The notes beneath the pieces were generated by a model. The model saw only the letters and a list, made by a program, of their open reading frames with translations, was not told the origin of the DNA and made no database searches. A program made the position numbers and the translations under genes. DNA of 14,719 nucleotides from JACPHB01 sp964495505 (GTDB lineage: Bacteria; Patescibacteriota; Minisyncoccia; UBA10092): NCBI GenBank assembly GCA_964495505.1, contig CAZBVM010000014.1, positions 1-14,719 of the forward strand, written 5' to 3'. Positions within the stretch are counted from its first letter, which is position 1, and every line of letters begins with the position of its first letter. Below are positions 13,793-14,719 of the stretch, piece by piece.

Positions 13793-14503
13793 ATGCCCAA
13801 AAAGGTTCAGCTTTTTGACAATTCCCCCTATATGAAGGCGTGGGCTGAAGTGGCAACAGACGGTACTGTGACCACTTTTGTCCGGACTGGCGAAGCCGCC
13901 TTGGCCCTGCCGTATCGACACGAGAAGAACGGTCAGATTTATGTCGTGCTTCTCGAGCAGGAGCGGTCGGAAGTCGGGCACCCCATCCTCAAAACCCCGG
14001 GCGGCTATCTGCGGCCAGAAGAGACCGCAGATAATTGTGTTCTCCGGAATCTCCGAGCTAAGCTCGGGATCGCGGCCGAGGCCAAATATCTCGTCCGGGC
14101 GGGCTCTACTGTGGGTTACACCACAGTGCAAGTCCCGATTCGGCTCTTTTTTCTCCCGCGCTGGGAAAGGGTAGCGGAGCCGGCAGCAGGATGCAAACTG
14201 CTGGAAGTTTCTCTTGAGGAAGCAGTTGAACTCGCTCTCAGCAACGCCGTCGGCGACGACTGCACAAAGGAGGTTATCTTCCGGTTGGCGCTCGCCCCTT
14301 GGACTAACCGCGCAGTATTCAGGGATGCCCATGCGGGTGAGGATGTCGGTCATTACATTGCAGAGCTGTTGGCTTTGACGCACGCACTGGAAGTATCAGT
14401 GGTCGGCTTCCATAACGACGTTCGGTTCTTGGTGAAGTCGAGTGATGACATTGAATCTGTTCTCGCCTCTTACCTGAAGAGACGAGAGGGTATGAAGATT
14501 TAG
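13793..14503 (+). CDS. Nudix-fold protein with degenerate (probably inactive) Nudix box
   Basis: A 236-residue protein whose first 150 residues resemble an ADP-sugar pyrophosphatase-type Nudix domain: LPYRHEKNGQIYVVLLEQER, then KTPGGYLRPEE. The Nudix box is present but catalytically dead by motif. G71, E77, R85, G92 and I93 are in register, while the three metal-binding glutamates of REUXEE are N86, A89 and K90. Hydrolase activity is therefore unlikely; a binding or sensory role is an inference. Residues from about 150 to the end form an alanine-, leucine- and valine-rich domain I do not recognise. The gene is G+C-richer than the operon (one line of 60 bases near 13921 is about 57% G+C, against about 38% near 12661) and uses codons such as CTC, CGG and GCC far more. 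It has its own promoter, strong ribosome-binding site and terminator. Confidence 0.8.
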   Translation: MPKKVQLFDNSPYMKAWAEVATDGTVTTFVRTGEAALALPYRHEKNGQIYVVLLEQERSEVGHPILKTPGGYLRPEETADNCVLRNLRAKLGIAAEAKYLVRAGSTVGYTTVQVPIRLFFLPRWERVAEPAAGCKLLEVSLEEAVELALSNAVGDDCTKEVIFRLALAPWTNRAVFRDAHAGEDVGHYIAELLALTHALEVSVVGFHNDVRFLVKSSDDIESVLASYLKRREGMKI

Positions 14504-14515
14504 TGCAGCCCCTGC
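14504..14515 (+). repeat. Right arm of inverted repeat flanking the terminal gene unit
   Basis: TGCAGCCCCTGC starts on the base after the stop codon of the degenerate Nudix gene and is the near-perfect reverse complement of 13691-13702. It can also form a tiny GCAG/CTGC hairpin by itself. Confidence 0.4.
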
Positions 14516-14528
14516 CTGGTTCATTGCG

Positions 14529-14563
14529 CAAGGGAGTCGAAGTTCGACTCCCTTGTTCTTTTT
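14529..14563 (+). terminator. Intrinsic (Rho-independent) terminator
   Basis: A perfect 13-base inverted repeat (14529-14541 and 14543-14555, CAAGGGAGTCGAA with its complement) is followed by a T-rich tract TTCTTTTT (14556-14563). After allowing for a minimal loop the stem is about 10-11 bp. It ends the transcript that starts near 13742. Confidence 0.9.
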
Positions 14564-14719
14564 ATAGTGGGTCTGATTACCATAAGCTGATGAAGAAGCC
14601 GAGTAAATAACTTTTTTAATTTTATCTTTTGGCAGGGCGATTGTTTATCCTGTTTCTGCTTCTCCCTAATTTTTCCGGGTCGCTGATTTTCTGTTTTTTC
14701 ATAAGTTGATTATTAATTT
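14564..14719. other. Terminal non-coding stretch
   Basis: The last 156 bases hold no complete recognisable gene. Apart from the possible epimerase remnant, a minus-strand ATG at 14702 opens a 26-residue basic reading frame (MKKQKISDPEKLGRS...) ending at 14622, with no ribosome-binding site and no family I recognise. Confidence 0.5.
14573..14644 (-). pseudogene. Possible remnant of an SDR nucleotide-sugar epimerase (GalE/WbpP-like)
   Basis: On the minus strand, just downstream of an in-frame TAA (14645-14647), the reading LPKDKIKKVIYSASSSAYGN appears. This resembles the strand holding the catalytic serine and the SSSxxYG motif of GalE/WbpP-type epimerases, which normally lies near residue 110-130 of a 310-340 residue protein. 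Similarity fades on both sides: there is a stop upstream, and the terminator of the plus-strand unit begins about 10 bases beyond. No intact epimerase is present. The match is short and could be fortuitous; the plus strand of the same bases also reads as a plausible basic tail ending in TAA at 14608-14610. Confidence 0.4.

Noticed and set aside
13763..14383. 206-residue open frame on the minus strand
   Set aside because: It is a shadow of the G+C-richer plus-strand gene, which has a promoter, strong ribosome-binding site, Nudix framework and terminator in the right orientation.
14622..14702. 26-residue basic minus-strand reading frame
   Set aside because: No ribosome-binding site, no recognisable family and only a short A-rich coding stretch; not enough support for a gene.
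1..14719. CRISPR arrays, tRNA or rRNA genes, insertion sequences
   Set aside because: I saw no regularly spaced direct repeats, no tRNA- or rRNA-like segments and no transposase coding; the only sizeable repeat is the SDR gene duplication.

Overview
The window is almost entirely one plus-strand, tightly packed surface-polysaccharide biosynthesis operon, followed by a self-contained single-gene unit of different base composition. Compact spacing (neighbours overlap by 4 bases or lie 2-33 bases apart), mostly weak or absent Shine-Dalgarno sites, moderate A+T content and the particular set of sugar genes suggest a small-genome bacterium, possibly Patescibacteria/CPR (Parcubacteria-like). That assignment is an inference from style. 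There is no rRNA or other phylogenetic marker here.

Region 1 (about 3-3057): the tail of an upstream gene, a UDP-glucose/GDP-mannose dehydrogenase homologue that has lost the catalytic cysteine and the standard glycine-rich motif, and two tandem-duplicated extended SDR (epimerase/dehydratase) genes of exactly 289 residues each.

Region 2 (3061-5897): what looks like a complete route to GDP-D-glycero-alpha-D-manno-heptose. It consists of an HddA-type GHMP kinase, a fusion of GmhB-type HAD phosphatase with an HddC-type nucleotidyltransferase, and the GmhA isomerase. The two upstream SDRs, and perhaps the dehydrogenase homologue, are positioned to modify the GDP-heptose, but this is not proven.

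Region 3 (5929-11418): assembly and decoration enzymes. In order these are a class I SAM methyltransferase, two GT4 glycosyltransferases, a second methyltransferase, an FkbM-type methyltransferase and a GT2 glycosyltransferase of the WaaE-like kind. Together they suggest a methylated heteropolysaccharide. No flippase, polymerase or ABC exporter lies in the window.

Region 4 (11432-13694): a CapE/FnlA/WbjB-type UDP-GlcNAc 4,6-dehydratase, then a CapF/WbjC homologue that stops exactly where the usual C-terminal cupin epimerase domain would begin, then a canonical Nudix hydrolase. The 2-epimerase (CapG/FnlC) expected to finish UDP-FucNAc synthesis is absent here.

Region 5 (13691-14563): a G+C-richer monocistronic unit. 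It has a consensus-like sigma70 promoter (TTGACA, 16 bp, TATAAT), a strong AAGGAGG site, a Nudix-fold protein whose three catalytic Nudix-box glutamates are all replaced, and a strong intrinsic terminator. Short inverted repeats lie at both ends of the gene. The final 150 bases hold no complete gene; on the minus strand they appear to contain a short remnant of an SDR epimerase.
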